46,052 nt of DNA from Gordonia gummivorans (GCF_022513585.1 NZ_JAKWBF010000041.1:1-46052); one strand, 5' to 3'; positions 7,499-16,623 are shown, numbered from the stretch's first letter. A program made the numbers and translations. The notes: a model not told the origin generated them from the sequence alone.

Positions 7499-8242
7499 TC
7501 AGTACTCGCGCAACAACTGTCCGCACCCCTTGACCTGGTCGGCGATGCCGTGATCGCGAAGCGCGTGCCACAGGGTTGCGGAGTTGATGGCGACCACCGG
7601 CTTGCCCAGTTCGGCTTCGAGTTCGTCGGCGAGCCCGACGAACGAGAGGTTGGTGCCCACCTGGACGATGGCGTCGACGTCGGGTCCGTCGAGTTCGGCG
7701 ACCACCTCGCGTAGCCGGGGCACATCGACGCGGGCGATGTCCATCGCAGTGCGACAACGCAATCCGGTGATGGCGGCGACATCGAAGCCCGCTTCGGTGA
7801 AGAACCGGCCGACCTCGACGTCGGCGATCGGCTGGTACGGCGAGAACACCGCGATACGACGTGCACCGAGTGTCTCGAGGGCTGCGCGGCACGAGCTGGC
7901 CCCGGTGGTGACGGGCAGTCCGGTCCGATCGCGAAGCCGCTGCTCGAACGCCGCGTTTCCGTCGACGCCACCCCAGAAGGTCTCCGCAGACATCCCCATG
8001 ACCATTCGGTCGGGCTCCGCGGTGAGGACGTCGCGCACCGCGTCGTCGATGGAGGCGCGAATCTGTCCGAGCAGCGCCTCGAATCCCGCGTTGTCGTCCA
8101 TCACCGGATGCGGGATGTACATCGAACCGGCCCGGAACGCGACACCGTCGATGTCGCTGCGCCAATAGTCGTGTTCCACAACGGTATTGGTACTCGGAAC
8201 GATCACTCCGAACACAGCCCGTGAGCCGACGACGTTGGTCAT
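7499..8242 (-). CDS. Maleate cis-trans isomerase / Asp-Glu racemase superfamily protein
   Basis: The protein is 247 aa with the two-domain racemase-superfamily layout. N-terminal FGVIVPSTNTVVEHD matches the maleate isomerase/arylmalonate decarboxylase branch, which normally carries one or two active-site cysteines near residues 76-85 and 190-198. At those places this protein has MGMSAETFWGG (Ser85) and VQVGTNLSF (Gly196), so neither cysteine is present. It may be a mechanistically different or non-racemising relative. The ATG at 8242 overlaps the stop of the upstream tetR gene (ATGA), forming a two-gene operon. The cupin gene is divergent from this operon across a double operator, so the regulator, this enzyme and the cupin protein probably serve one pathway, perhaps degradation of an organic acid. 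Confidence 0.8.
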   Translation of the reverse strand: MTNVVGSRAVFGVIVPSTNTVVEHDYWRSDIDGVAFRAGSMYIPHPVMDDNAGFEALLGQIRASIDDAVRDVLTAEPDRMVMGMSAETFWGGVDGNAAFEQRLRDRTGLPVTTGASSCRAALETLGARRIAVFSPYQPIADVEVGRFFTEAGFDVAAITGLRCRTAMDIARVDVPRLREVVAELDGPDVDAIVQVGTNLSFVGLADELEAELGKPVVAINSATLWHALRDHGIADQVKGCGQLLREY

Positions 8243-8799
8243 GACACCTCTATTCCAGCGAAATGAAGATCGACCGCGCGGTGTGCGCGGGATCTGTTGG
8301 GCTGCCGGCCCAGCAGTAGGGCGTCGACAAGTAGTGGGGAGACGACGGCGGTCACCGCGTCGTCGGCGAGTATCCGCACCAGGCCACTGCTGCGGGCGAT
8401 CGATTGGAAAGGGGCGAGCAGGTCGTCGACGTAGCGCTGACGAAGATCGACCGCAGCCGAGTCGGTGGCCGCCAACGCGGCGAGAGCTTGCAGGAAGGCA
8501 CCAACAGGCTTGTCCCGCAGGCGATCACACAGTGCGTCGACCTCCGCGTGCAGATCCTGCACCGGGTCGCCGGTGTGGGTCTGCGCGGGTGTCGGCGCGA
8601 CGTCGATCAACGCCGACAGCACGTCGATCGGCGTCGCCCAGTGGCGGTAGATGGTGGAGCGTGACACCCCGGTCACCTGATGCAACCGCTGAGCCGTGAG
8701 CGCGGCGGCCCCCTCGATGAGCAGGAGGTCGAGTGCCGCGGTCAGCACCACCTCGGTCGTGTCGGCGGCGGGTCCCGCCGGTCGTCCTGTCTTGGTCAC
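8239..8799 (-). CDS. TetR family transcriptional regulator
   Basis: The protein is 186 aa. Residues 12-60 form a TetR HTH domain with LLLIEGAAALTAQRLHQVTGVSRSTIYRHWAT, containing the typical STIYRHW recognition helix. The ligand-binding domain is not diagnostic. The stop overlaps the start of the racemase-like gene, so regulator and enzyme are co-translated. The divergent bicupin gene starts at 8890. Two copies of a TTAACGATACA-type palindrome lie between them, and autorepression plus repression of the cupin gene is the simplest model. Confidence 0.87.
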   Translation of the reverse strand: MTKTGRPAGPAADTTEVVLTAALDLLLIEGAAALTAQRLHQVTGVSRSTIYRHWATPIDVLSALIDVAPTPAQTHTGDPVQDLHAEVDALCDRLRDKPVGAFLQALAALAATDSAAVDLRQRYVDDLLAPFQSIARSSGLVRILADDAVTAVVSPLLVDALLLGRQPNRSRAHRAVDLHFAGIEVS

Positions 8800-8803
8800 G
8801 GAT

Positions 8804-8857
8804 TTAACGATACATGTTGCACCGTTAATCGGATACCGATACAGTTTGGATCGTTAA
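8804..8857. promoter_or_regulatory. Double TetR-type operator
   Basis: Two 25-bp semi-palindromes with 11-bp arms and a 3-bp centre lie side by side. At 8804-8828 TTAACGATACA faces TGCACCGTTAA (9 of 11 positions symmetric). At 8833-8857 ATACCGATACA faces TGGATCGTTAA (8 of 11). Seen as a direct repeat, 8809-8828 and 8838-8857 agree at 16 of 20 bases, offset by 29 bp. The pair fills the gap between the tetR and cupin genes. Confidence 0.6.
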
Positions 8858-8889
8858 CTCCTTACCGACCGAACACATGGGGGGTTCCG

Positions 8890-9777
8890 ATGCGACCACA
8901 TGTCGAGACCATCGACGAACGCGATCTGCTGTGGCACATCGCAGAATTCGAGCACGCCACCGGGACCGCGAAGCAACGCAACCTGTGCTACGACGAGGAG
9001 GACGGCTCCGCGTCGCTCAAGGTGCACTTCACCAGCGACTGGTCGCGCCCGGCCAGCGTGCATTCGGCGGAGACCGAGTGGTATGTGCTGTCCGGCGAGG
9101 TGACGATCGGTGACACCGTGCTGGGCCCAGAGGGCTACTGGCACGCGCCGATCGGTGTCTGGACGCCGCCGATCACGGTGACGGAGGGCACCGAGATCCT
9201 GCTGTGGCGCGAGTTCGGCGACTGGACGTTCGAGCCCCGCGACTCCGATCTCGCATCGGTCCGCGCCGATCAGCAGCTGATCGTGCTGCCGACCGCCGAC
9301 ATACCGTGGATCGACGTCAAGGACGGCAGCCCGATGCGCTTCGACCTCGGCGGCACGCCGGTACCCGGCCTGTACATCAAGCTGCTCCACCGCGACGAGA
9401 AGACCGGCTTCTACACGCGTCTGATCAAGGCGAAGCCCGGGTGGCGCGAACACCCCCTCGCCCACCACCCATGCAGCGAGGAGGCGTACTGCCTCGAAGG
9501 CGGATTCGAGTACAGCTTCGGCACGATGTGGCCCGGCACCTACTTCTGGCGTCCGGCCTCTGTCCGGCACGGCGACTTCACCGCGCACCACGAGCTCGGC
9601 TGCACCTGGATTCTGCGGTCCGACAAGGACCTCGTCGACTGGTACACCGAGGACGCCAAGATCGAGATGCTCGGCACCCCGACCAACTGGGGCGAGGGCT
9701 ACCCGCACACGGCTGCACCCCGCCCGGTGCAGCCGGTCCGCTCCCGCAGCATCGGACCCTGGGCGGATCCCACCTAA
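8890..9777 (+). CDS. Bicupin protein (DUF4437/ChrR-like)
   Basis: The protein is 295 aa with two cupin domains. The first has SVHSAETEWYVLSGEVTIGD (about residues 57-76). The second has HPLAHHPCSEEAYCLEGGFEY (about 196-216), where several His, Glu and Cys could bind metal. Cupins of this kind are dioxygenases, hydrolases or anti-sigma-like sensors; the reaction here is not recognisable. The ATG at 8890 follows a GGGGGG-rich ribosome-binding site; longer in-frame extensions run into the divergent tetR gene and are not credible. It probably works with the racemase-like enzyme under the shared TetR regulator. Confidence 0.78.
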   Translation: MRPHVETIDERDLLWHIAEFEHATGTAKQRNLCYDEEDGSASLKVHFTSDWSRPASVHSAETEWYVLSGEVTIGDTVLGPEGYWHAPIGVWTPPITVTEGTEILLWREFGDWTFEPRDSDLASVRADQQLIVLPTADIPWIDVKDGSPMRFDLGGTPVPGLYIKLLHRDEKTGFYTRLIKAKPGWREHPLAHHPCSEEAYCLEGGFEYSFGTMWPGTYFWRPASVRHGDFTAHHELGCTWILRSDKDLVDWYTEDAKIEMLGTPTNWGEGYPHTAAPRPVQPVRSRSIGPWADPT

Positions 9778-9793
9778 TCAGTGACAGCTGACG

Positions 9794-9826
9794 TGCGGGC
9801 CGCCGAACCGAGTCCGACGGCCCGCA
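9794..9826 (+). terminator. Hairpin after the bicupin gene
   Basis: TGCGGGCCG (9794-9802) pairs with CGGCCCGCA (9818-9826) with a 15-nt loop, 17 bp after the stop codon. There is no U-tract, as is usual for high-GC actinobacterial terminators. Confidence 0.55.
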
Positions 9827-9904
9827 TCCGTCCGCCACCACCGGAAATGTGACACGATCACCGGTGGCCGCGATCACCGGCCGTGGGACGGAACGGGGTG
9901 AACG

Positions 9905-11263
9905 ATGGTGAGCATCGAACGTCGAGTGAGTGCAGTGATCGCTCTGGTCGGTGTCTCCGCGGTCGGTGTTCTGCTCATCGCCTTCCTGATCCGGAGTGGT
10001 CTCTCGGTCCTGATCGGCCTGATCGGCTTCGCCATCACCGTCGCCGGGGCATGGTGGGTGATCACCGAGCGTGCCGTTCGGCGGATTCTGGGCGCCGTCG
10101 CGATCGTCGTCGGCCTGATCATCATCGCTCTCGGACTGGCCCACGTGGTGTCGACCACCGACGGAATGGCCTTCCGCCTGTTCATCGCCATTCTCATCCT
10201 GGCCATTTCGACCGCGGCAGCGCGTTACGCGCTCGCGCCGACGATTCGGGAGTTGACTTCGGCAGTCCCCCAGGCGGCACGGCGCCCCGAAAAGCCCGTC
10301 CTCATCTGCAATCCGAAGTCCGGGGACGGGAAGGTCGAGCGTTTCGGCGTGGTCGCCGCAGCCCACGAACTGGGTGTCGAGACAATCCTCCTCGGCCCCG
10401 ACGACGACCTCGAGCAACTGGCGCGCGATGCTGTGGCCCGCGGCGCGGACTGCCTCGGCATGGCCGGCGGTGACGGATCGCAAGCCCTCGTCGCATCGGT
10501 GGCCATCGAGCACGACATCCCGTTCGTCTGTGTCAGCGCCGGGACCCGCAACCATTTCGCGCTCGACCTCGGACTCGATCGCGAGGACCCACTGTCGACC
10601 CTCCGGGCATTCACCGACGGGATCGAACGTCGCGTAGACTACGCCACCGTCAACGATCGCCTGTTCGTCAACAATGTGTCGCTGGGCGTGTATGCGACTG
10701 TCGTCCAGCAGAATTCCTATCGCGCCGACAAGGCCGGCACCGCAGCAGCGATGCTGCCCGAACTGCTCGGCAGCACAGCGGAACCCTTCGACCTGCAATT
10801 CACCACCCCGTCCGGCCAAGAAGTGGATGGCGCGTTCATGATCCTGGTGTCCAACAATCCCTACGCTGCGACCTTCTCACCTGACAGCGCGACGCGGCGG
10901 CGCATGGACACCGGCCAACTCGGGGTGATCGCGGTGTCGACGGCGACGAGTGCCGACGCGGTGCGCCTGATGACGATGTCGGCGATCGGTTTTCGCAAGG
11001 CGAGCCCGTTCTGGCACGAATTCACCACGGAGAGCCTGGAGATTCGGGCCCGGAGCGGTCGAGCCTTCGCCGGCGTCGACGGCGAGGCCCTGGATCTACC
11101 GACGCCGATGCACTTCCAGATTCACCCCGAGGGGCTGCGACTGCGCGTGCCTGCAGAGAACAGCATTGCGGCGGCCCGTCGGCAAGCGCGGGACGTGAGC
11201 GCTCGCGCGTTGCTTCAGGTCGCCGCAGGGCACCAACCGGATCAGGTTCGACGAACTGCGTAG
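9905..11263 (+). CDS. Membrane-anchored diacylglycerol/lipid kinase family protein
   Basis: The protein is 452 aa. The first 110 residues contain about four hydrophobic segments. Residues 128 onward form a DAGK catalytic domain: VLICNPKSGDGK (nucleotide-binding start), GGDGS at 188-192 and AGTRNHFALDLGLD. The family phosphorylates diacylglycerol, sphingoid or other lipid alcohols with ATP at the membrane; the lipid here is unknown. In mycolata such kinases can feed phosphatidic acid or PIM synthesis, which is inference. The gene converges with the APC permease and overlaps its 3' end by 22 bp (11242-11263). Confidence 0.85.
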   Translation: MVSIERRVSAVIALVGVSAVGVLLIAFLIRSGLSVLIGLIGFAITVAGAWWVITERAVRRILGAVAIVVGLIIIALGLAHVVSTTDGMAFRLFIAILILAISTAAARYALAPTIRELTSAVPQAARRPEKPVLICNPKSGDGKVERFGVVAAAHELGVETILLGPDDDLEQLARDAVARGADCLGMAGGDGSQALVASVAIEHDIPFVCVSAGTRNHFALDLGLDREDPLSTLRAFTDGIERRVDYATVNDRLFVNNVSLGVYATVVQQNSYRADKAGTAAAMLPELLGSTAEPFDLQFTTPSGQEVDGAFMILVSNNPYAATFSPDSATRRRMDTGQLGVIAVSTATSADAVRLMTMSAIGFRKASPFWHEFTTESLEIRARSGRAFAGVDGEALDLPTPMHFQIHPEGLRLRVPAENSIAAARRQARDVSARALLQVAAGHQPDQVRRTA

Positions 11264-12591
11264 ATCACAGCGCCCACCGCAACGGCCGCGACTCCCGTCA
11301 GCACCGCCGATCCCGGCAAGGTGAAGGCCAACACCACGCAACCTCCACAACCGACAGCGGGTATCACTCTGCGGGGTATCAGTCTGCGGGGCATCAGTCT
11401 GCGGGGCCGGCCCGCCTCGGACGGGAGCGTCCAGGCGCAAGCATTGGCGATCGCGTAGTAGAGCAGCACTCCGAAAGACGAAAACCCGATCGCCGCCGAG
11501 AGGTCGGCGAACGCCGCCACGGCGGCTACCACCGCACCCACCACGAGCTCCGCGTGATGCGGGACGTGGAATCGCGGATGCACCGCCGACAGTGCACGCG
11601 GAAAGTGCCCGTCACGCGCCATCGCCAGCGTCGTGCGCGACACCCCGAGCATAAGCGCAAGCAACGACCCCACGGCTGCCACCACGGCCCCCACGCGGAC
11701 GACGGGCTCGAGCCAGTCGGCCCCGGCCGCATGCACCACCGCCGCCAAGGGTACGTCGGCGGAGGCGAGCGCTGCCGGACCCAAGACCATCAGTGCGGCG
11801 GCCGCGACCGCGGCGTACACGACGAGGGTGATGGCGAGAGCCAATGCGATCGCACGGGGGATTGTGCGCCGTGGATCGCGCACTTCCTCGCCGAGGGTGG
11901 CGATCCGCGCATAGCCTGCGAACGCGAAGAACAGCAGACCTGCGCCCTGCAGGATGCCGCCCACAGTGACGTCGGAGTTCGGAAGGAGCAGCGAAGGATC
12001 CGCTGCTCCAGAGCCCAACGCCGAGACCACCACTCCGGCCAGGATTGCGAGCACCACTGCCACGATGATGCGCGTCGCGAACGCCGAGCGCTGCACCCCG
12101 CAATAGTTCACCGCGGTCACCACGATCACCGACACCGCGGCAACCGCATGCGCGTACTCGGGCCACGCGTAGGTGCCGACCGTCAGCGCCATGGCCGCGC
12201 ACGATGCGGTCTTGCCGACCACGAAACTCCACCCGGCGAGATATCCCCAGAATTCGCCGAGCCGTTCCCGTCCGTACACATAGGTCCCGCCCGAAACGGG
12301 GTAGCGCGCGGCCAATCTCGCCGACGATGTGGCATTGCAGTATGCGACCACCGCAGCCACGAGAAGTCCGATCAGCAGTCCTGACCCAGCGGCCTGAGCG
12401 GCCGGAGCGAGGACCGCGAAAACGCCCGCACCCAGCATCGACCCCAGACCGACCAGCACCGCATCGCCAACTCCCAGGCTGCGCCGCAACTCTCCACCCG
12501 CAGTCACTGTCCCCGCCTCCGTTGCAACTGAAGTCGACCCCTGGATCGAAAGCCTAGTCGGACACCTCGTCCGCGAGCGCGTTCCCGCCAT
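11242..12591 (-). CDS. APC family amino acid permease
   Basis: The protein is 449 aa with about twelve transmembrane segments. The opening ELRRSLGVGDAVLVGLGSMLGAGVF is the standard APC-superfamily TM1 block with the unwound GSMLGAGVF substrate-binding stretch. LLFFAFAGYARIATLGEEVRDPRRTIPRAI is the conserved TM6 and loop. It is likely an amino acid or polyamine uptake or exchange carrier; the substrate cannot be assigned. The ATG at 12591 gives a 30-residue hydrophilic leader, and a GTG about 78 bp downstream is an alternative start. A small 15-bp tandem repeat encodes Arg-Arg-Leu-Ile-Pro units in a loop near the C-terminus. Confidence 0.85.
   Translation of the reverse strand: MAGTRSRTRCPTRLSIQGSTSVATEAGTVTAGGELRRSLGVGDAVLVGLGSMLGAGVFAVLAPAAQAAGSGLLIGLLVAAVVAYCNATSSARLAARYPVSGGTYVYGRERLGEFWGYLAGWSFVVGKTASCAAMALTVGTYAWPEYAHAVAAVSVIVVTAVNYCGVQRSAFATRIIVAVVLAILAGVVVSALGSGAADPSLLLPNSDVTVGGILQGAGLLFFAFAGYARIATLGEEVRDPRRTIPRAIALALAITLVVYAAVAAAALMVLGPAALASADVPLAAVVHAAGADWLEPVVRVGAVVAAVGSLLALMLGVSRTTLAMARDGHFPRALSAVHPRFHVPHHAELVVGAVVAAVAAFADLSAAIGFSSFGVLLYYAIANACAWTLPSEAGRPRRLMPRRLIPRRVIPAVGCGGCVVLAFTLPGSAVLTGVAAVAVGAVIYAVRRT
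11356..11406. repeat. 15-bp tandem repeat coding for an RRLIP-type loop
   Basis: Three units lie in series, AGCGGGTATCACTCT (11356-11370), GCGGGGTATCAGTCT (11371-11385) and GCGGGGCATCAGTCT (11386-11400), followed by a partial unit. On the minus strand they encode Arg-Arg-(Leu/Val)-(Met/Ile)-Pro repeats inside the APC permease. Confidence 0.75.
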
Positions 12592-12885
12592 CGTGACCTC
12601 CCATCACCCGTGGTGGCGGGAGTCGCGCCTTCTGGGTTGTGCAGTAAGACCCGCTGGGGAGCAGTCAGATAACAGCAGAACCAGCGAAAGTGAACGACTC
12701 AGGACTCTGAGCAGGGCGGCGCCGGCGACATTACGCGACTGGCATGGTCTCATCCGGTCCGAGTGAGAAGTGTCTGCGGCCCACCGATCGTGACCGATGT
12801 TGTGCATCATGATTCCGTGCCACACGGACCACTGCCGCCCGGTGCCAGCGGTCCGGTCAGCGCAACATCGAGAGGATGCACGAGA

Positions 12886-15606
12886 ATGACCGCCGCCAGC
12901 GATGCCCCCACCCACCAGCACCAGCCATATCTGCTCAAGGCAGCCGCCGTGACGGACCAGGCGGGCGTCAACCCCGAACTCGGTCTGATCGCAACCGACG
13001 CGGCAGCACGTCTGGACCAATACGGGCCGAATCAAGTGACCGCCGAACCGCCTCCCACGCTGTGGGCGGTGTCCCGCGGTCAACTCGCGAACCCGATGAA
13101 CATCATGCTGCTCATCGTGGCGGTCGCAAGCTTCGCGATCGGACAGTTCGCGACCGGGTTCGTGGTGGCGTTCCTGGTCGGATTCAACGTGGTGATGGGC
13201 ACCCGACAGGAGATGAAGGCCCAGGCCAGCGTCGATGCCCTGGCACATCTTCAAGTGCCGCAAGCCCGTGTGCGGCGTGACGGCCAGGTCGCCGAGGTGG
13301 CGGCTGCAGACCTCGTTCCCGGCGACGTCGTGCTCGTCGAAGCGGGCGACTTGGTGCCCGCCGACGGTCGGCTCATCACGTCGGCCACCTTGGAGGTGCA
13401 GGAAGCCGCGCTGACCGGCGAAAGCGCACCCGTCGCCAAGGATCCGGCGGTCATCGACGCCGATGAGGTCGCGCTCGGCGACCGCACCAACATGGTGTTC
13501 CAGAACACCCAGGTCACCCGAGGGTCCGCTGTTTTCGTGGTCACCTCCACCGGCGCGTCGACCCAGATGGGCCAGATCGCCGACATGGTCACGGCCACCA
13601 AACGCACCCGATCTCCGCTCCAGCGTGAGCTCGACGGGATGACCAAGGTCTTCGGGTTCCTCGCGTGGGGAGCTGTCGCCGTGATCGGCATCGTTGGAAT
13701 CGCGCGCGGGCAGGATGGCGAAACCCTTGCTCTGCTGTGCATCTCGACCGCGATCGCGTCGATCCCGACCGGCCTGCCAACCTTTGTGCAGACGATGCTG
13801 TCCTCTGGCGCACAACACCTGGCCGAGGAGAAGGCAGTGGTGAAGTCGCTCGCCGACGTCGAAACCCTGGGCGGGACCACTGTCATCAACTCCGACAAGA
13901 CCGGCACTCTCACCATGAACGCCATGACGGTCACCTCGCTCTACGCGGGCGACCAATGGTTCACGGTGGAAGGATCGGGCTACTCCAAGACGGGCGCAAT
14001 CCTCGGCGCCGCAGGCACATTGCCAGACTTCACGCCCCTCGCTTTGGGCCTGGCCCTGTGTTCGGATGCCACCGTCGCCGACGACGGTTCGGTGATCGGC
14101 GATCCCACCGAGGCGGCGCTGGTCGTGCTCGCGGCGAAGATGAGCGTGGACGCCGAGACCACGCGTCGAACGATTCCCCGGTTGACCGAGGTCCCCTTCG
14201 ACTCGGACTACAAGTTCATGGCCACCTTCCACGACCGGCCCCCGCAGCTGACCAGCACGGTGGTCGACGATCCGCACTTCGTGGTCGTCAAAGGTGGCCC
14301 CGACGTCGTCCTCGATCGGTGTTCTGCGGCGCTGCGCCACGGCGAGATCGTGCCGGTCGAGGACATGCGCCAGAAGATCCTCGACGCCAACCGGGAACTC
14401 TCCGAGAAGGGTCTGCGGGTGCTCGCATTTGCGGCGAAAGGCCTCGACGACGCCGGAATACAAGCGGCACAGGACGATCCGATGGCGGCGGTCGCCGACC
14501 TCGTGCTTGTCGGGCTCGTCGGCATCATCGATCCCCTGCGCACCGAGGCCACCGACGCGGTTCACACCGCTCTCGGTGCCGGCATCGACGTCCGCATGAT
14601 CACCGGCGACCACACGATCACCGCCCGCGCGATCGCCGACCAGCTCGGCTTGGGCCCGGGCGTCATCACCGGCACCGACCTCCAACGCCTCGACGACAAC
14701 AAGGTCAAGGAAAAGCTCCCCGACCTGCATGTCTTCGGGCGCGTCGCCCCGGAGGACAAGCTCCGCCTGGCCCGCCTGATGCAGGAGCAGGGCGACATCG
14801 TCGCGATGACCGGCGACGCGGTGAACGACGCCGCCGCTCTCAAGCAGGCCGATATCGGCGTCGCGATGGGCAGTGGCTCCGAGGTCTCCAAACAGGCCGC
14901 GAAGATCGTGCTGACCGACGACAACTTCGCGACTCTGGTGCGCGCGGTGGAACTCGGCCGCGACATCTACCGCCGGATCTCCTCCTACATCAGGCTCCAG
15001 CTGACAATTCTGTCGTCGGTACTGCAGCTGATGGTGTTCGCGACGATCCTCAACATCAACGGCGGCGTCGCGATGCTGCCGATGCAGCTGCTCTTCTGCA
15101 AGTTCTTCGTGGTGGTCACCGTGGTCGTCGGATTCATCGTCGACGTACCCGATCCGGGCGTGATGGAGCGCCCGCCGCGCGCACCGGGCACCAAGATCGT
15201 CAACGGCGCCCAGATCGCCCGGTGGGTGGCCAGCGGCTTCCTCATCGCCGCCTCCGCGCTGGCCGTGCTCCAGTGGGGTCCCGACGAGCCGTCCGCCGAC
15301 GCCGGGTCGTCGTCGATGACGATGGCATTTGCGGTGGTGGCGCTCAGCGGCGTCAACCTCGGCGTGATCATGCGGCGAGAGAAGCAGGCACCGTGGACGC
15401 AGCCGATGTTCCCGTACTTCGGGTGGCTCATTGCCGGCTGGTCGCTCACCTGGGCGGCCGTCGAACTCGGCATGCTCCAGCGTCTGCTCGACACTGTCTC
15501 GCTCACCGGCGGGCAGTGGTTGGTGGTGGTGGGTCTGTCGTTGATCGCACCGGCCTTCGTCGGTGTCGACAAGGCCATCACGATGCGGAAACTCACCGAC
15601 AGGTGA
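12886..15606 (+). CDS. P-type cation-transporting ATPase with atypical transport site
   Basis: The protein is 906 aa and follows P2-type order: N-terminal cation-ATPase segment, TM1-2, actuator domain with TGES (177-180), TM3-4, phosphorylation site NSDKTGTLT (Asp337), nucleotide domain and TGDAVNDAAAL hinge (642-652). The catalytic cycle residues are present, so it should be an active pump. The ion-site residues differ from Ca2+ or Na+/K+ pumps. TM4 reads PTGLP (294-298) instead of PEGLP, the hinge has Ala in place of the usual Gly and Pro, and TM6 lacks the expected Asn/Thr/Asp set (LLFCKFFVVVTVVVGFIVD). The transported ion is therefore unknown. The ATG at 12886 follows a GAGAGG box; about 290 bp upstream separate it from the divergent permease gene. 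Confidence 0.87.
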   Translation: MTAASDAPTHQHQPYLLKAAAVTDQAGVNPELGLIATDAAARLDQYGPNQVTAEPPPTLWAVSRGQLANPMNIMLLIVAVASFAIGQFATGFVVAFLVGFNVVMGTRQEMKAQASVDALAHLQVPQARVRRDGQVAEVAAADLVPGDVVLVEAGDLVPADGRLITSATLEVQEAALTGESAPVAKDPAVIDADEVALGDRTNMVFQNTQVTRGSAVFVVTSTGASTQMGQIADMVTATKRTRSPLQRELDGMTKVFGFLAWGAVAVIGIVGIARGQDGETLALLCISTAIASIPTGLPTFVQTMLSSGAQHLAEEKAVVKSLADVETLGGTTVINSDKTGTLTMNAMTVTSLYAGDQWFTVEGSGYSKTGAILGAAGTLPDFTPLALGLALCSDATVADDGSVIGDPTEAALVVLAAKMSVDAETTRRTIPRLTEVPFDSDYKFMATFHDRPPQLTSTVVDDPHFVVVKGGPDVVLDRCSAALRHGEIVPVEDMRQKILDANRELSEKGLRVLAFAAKGLDDAGIQAAQDDPMAAVADLVLVGLVGIIDPLRTEATDAVHTALGAGIDVRMITGDHTITARAIADQLGLGPGVITGTDLQRLDDNKVKEKLPDLHVFGRVAPEDKLRLARLMQEQGDIVAMTGDAVNDAAALKQADIGVAMGSGSEVSKQAAKIVLTDDNFATLVRAVELGRDIYRRISSYIRLQLTILSSVLQLMVFATILNINGGVAMLPMQLLFCKFFVVVTVVVGFIVDVPDPGVMERPPRAPGTKIVNGAQIARWVASGFLIAASALAVLQWGPDEPSADAGSSSMTMAFAVVALSGVNLGVIMRREKQAPWTQPMFPYFGWLIAGWSLTWAAVELGMLQRLLDTVSLTGGQWLVVVGLSLIAPAFVGVDKAITMRKLTDR

Positions 15607-15630
15607 AATCGCAGGTCGGCGGACGATGCG

Positions 15631-16611
15631 ATGATCGTGTCCATGCCGATGCCCGCGCCTCTTCCCGTCCGGGACGGCGTCGGGCCGACACGCCTGCGCG
15701 TTCCCGCATCTGGACCGTGGGCCACGCTCGCTGAGTACGTGGTGGCCAAGTTCGACCACCTCGACGCCGACGAACTGTTCCGCCGGTTCGATGCCGGTGA
15801 GATCGTGGGTGCCGACGGCACACCGATCGCCCGCGAGACTCCTTTGGGCGCACACACGTTCATCTGGTATTACCGTGATCTGCCCGCCGAGGAACCCCTG
15901 CCGTTTCACGAAGAGATCCTGCACGCCGACGACGACCTCGTCGTGATCGACAAGCCACATTTCCTGCCGACGACGCCCGGCGGCCGGTACCTGCGCGAGT
16001 CGGCACTCGTCCGGCTGCGGATCCGCCTCGACAACCCCGATCTGACGCCGATCCACCGACTCGACCGTGCGACGGCGGGTCTGGTGATGTTCTCGGCCCG
16101 ACCGGCCACACGCGGCGCCTACCAATCGCTCTTCGAGAAGCGGCAGGTGTCCAAGGTGTACGAAGCGGTGTCGGCCCGGCCGCCGGACTGGGACCCCGAC
16201 CGTCCGATGCTGGCCGGACGGCCCCTTCCGCTGGTCTATCGCAATCACATCGAGGCACGACGCGGCGAGTTGCGCGTCGTCGTCGACGAGTCACGAGTGC
16301 CCAACTCGGAAACGGAGGTCGACGTGCTCGGTTACGGAGTGAGCGCGTCGGGACGGGCTGTGCTGCATACGATTCTGCGCCCGCACACCGGGCGGATGCA
16401 CCAGTTGCGCGTGCATTTGGCGGCGCTCGGGGCGAGCATCCTGGGTGATCGGTGGTACCCGGATCTCCTACCCGAAGAGCCCGACGATCACTCACTCCCC
16501 CTCCAGTTGCTGGCTCGGCAAGTGGACTTCACCGACCCGCTGTCGGGGGCGCCCCGGCGATTCGTCACACATCGCACACTCAGCGAGGCGCCCATGCGCC
16601 CGACACCGTGA
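15631..16611 (+). CDS. RluA-family pseudouridine synthase
   Basis: The protein is 326 aa. The catalytic motif HRLDRATAG carries the nucleophilic Asp145, preceded by DDLVVIDKPHFLPTTP and followed by HTGRMHQLRVHLAALG, both standard RluA-family blocks. It isomerises uridine to pseudouridine in rRNA or tRNA; the exact site cannot be read. The 90-residue N-terminal extension lacks a clear S4 domain. The gene starts 25 bp after the P-type ATPase stop and may be read through from it. An inner ATG at 15643 is an alternative start. Confidence 0.9.
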   Translation: MIVSMPMPAPLPVRDGVGPTRLRVPASGPWATLAEYVVAKFDHLDADELFRRFDAGEIVGADGTPIARETPLGAHTFIWYYRDLPAEEPLPFHEEILHADDDLVVIDKPHFLPTTPGGRYLRESALVRLRIRLDNPDLTPIHRLDRATAGLVMFSARPATRGAYQSLFEKRQVSKVYEAVSARPPDWDPDRPMLAGRPLPLVYRNHIEARRGELRVVVDESRVPNSETEVDVLGYGVSASGRAVLHTILRPHTGRMHQLRVHLAALGASILGDRWYPDLLPEEPDDHSLPLQLLARQVDFTDPLSGAPRRFVTHRTLSEAPMRPTP

Positions 16612-16623
16612 AATCCTGACACC

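Noticed and set aside
9578..10819. A 413-codon minus-strand frame opposite the lipid kinase
   Set aside because: Antisense to a gene with an intact GGDGS motif and N-terminal membrane helices. The frame crosses the terminator of the cupin gene.
12604..16248. A 1214-codon open frame on the minus strand
   Set aside because: It is fully antisense to the P-type ATPase and the pseudouridine synthase, both of which have clear motifs. Its translation is Arg/His/Asp-rich and low in hydrophobics, typical of a GC-bias shadow frame.
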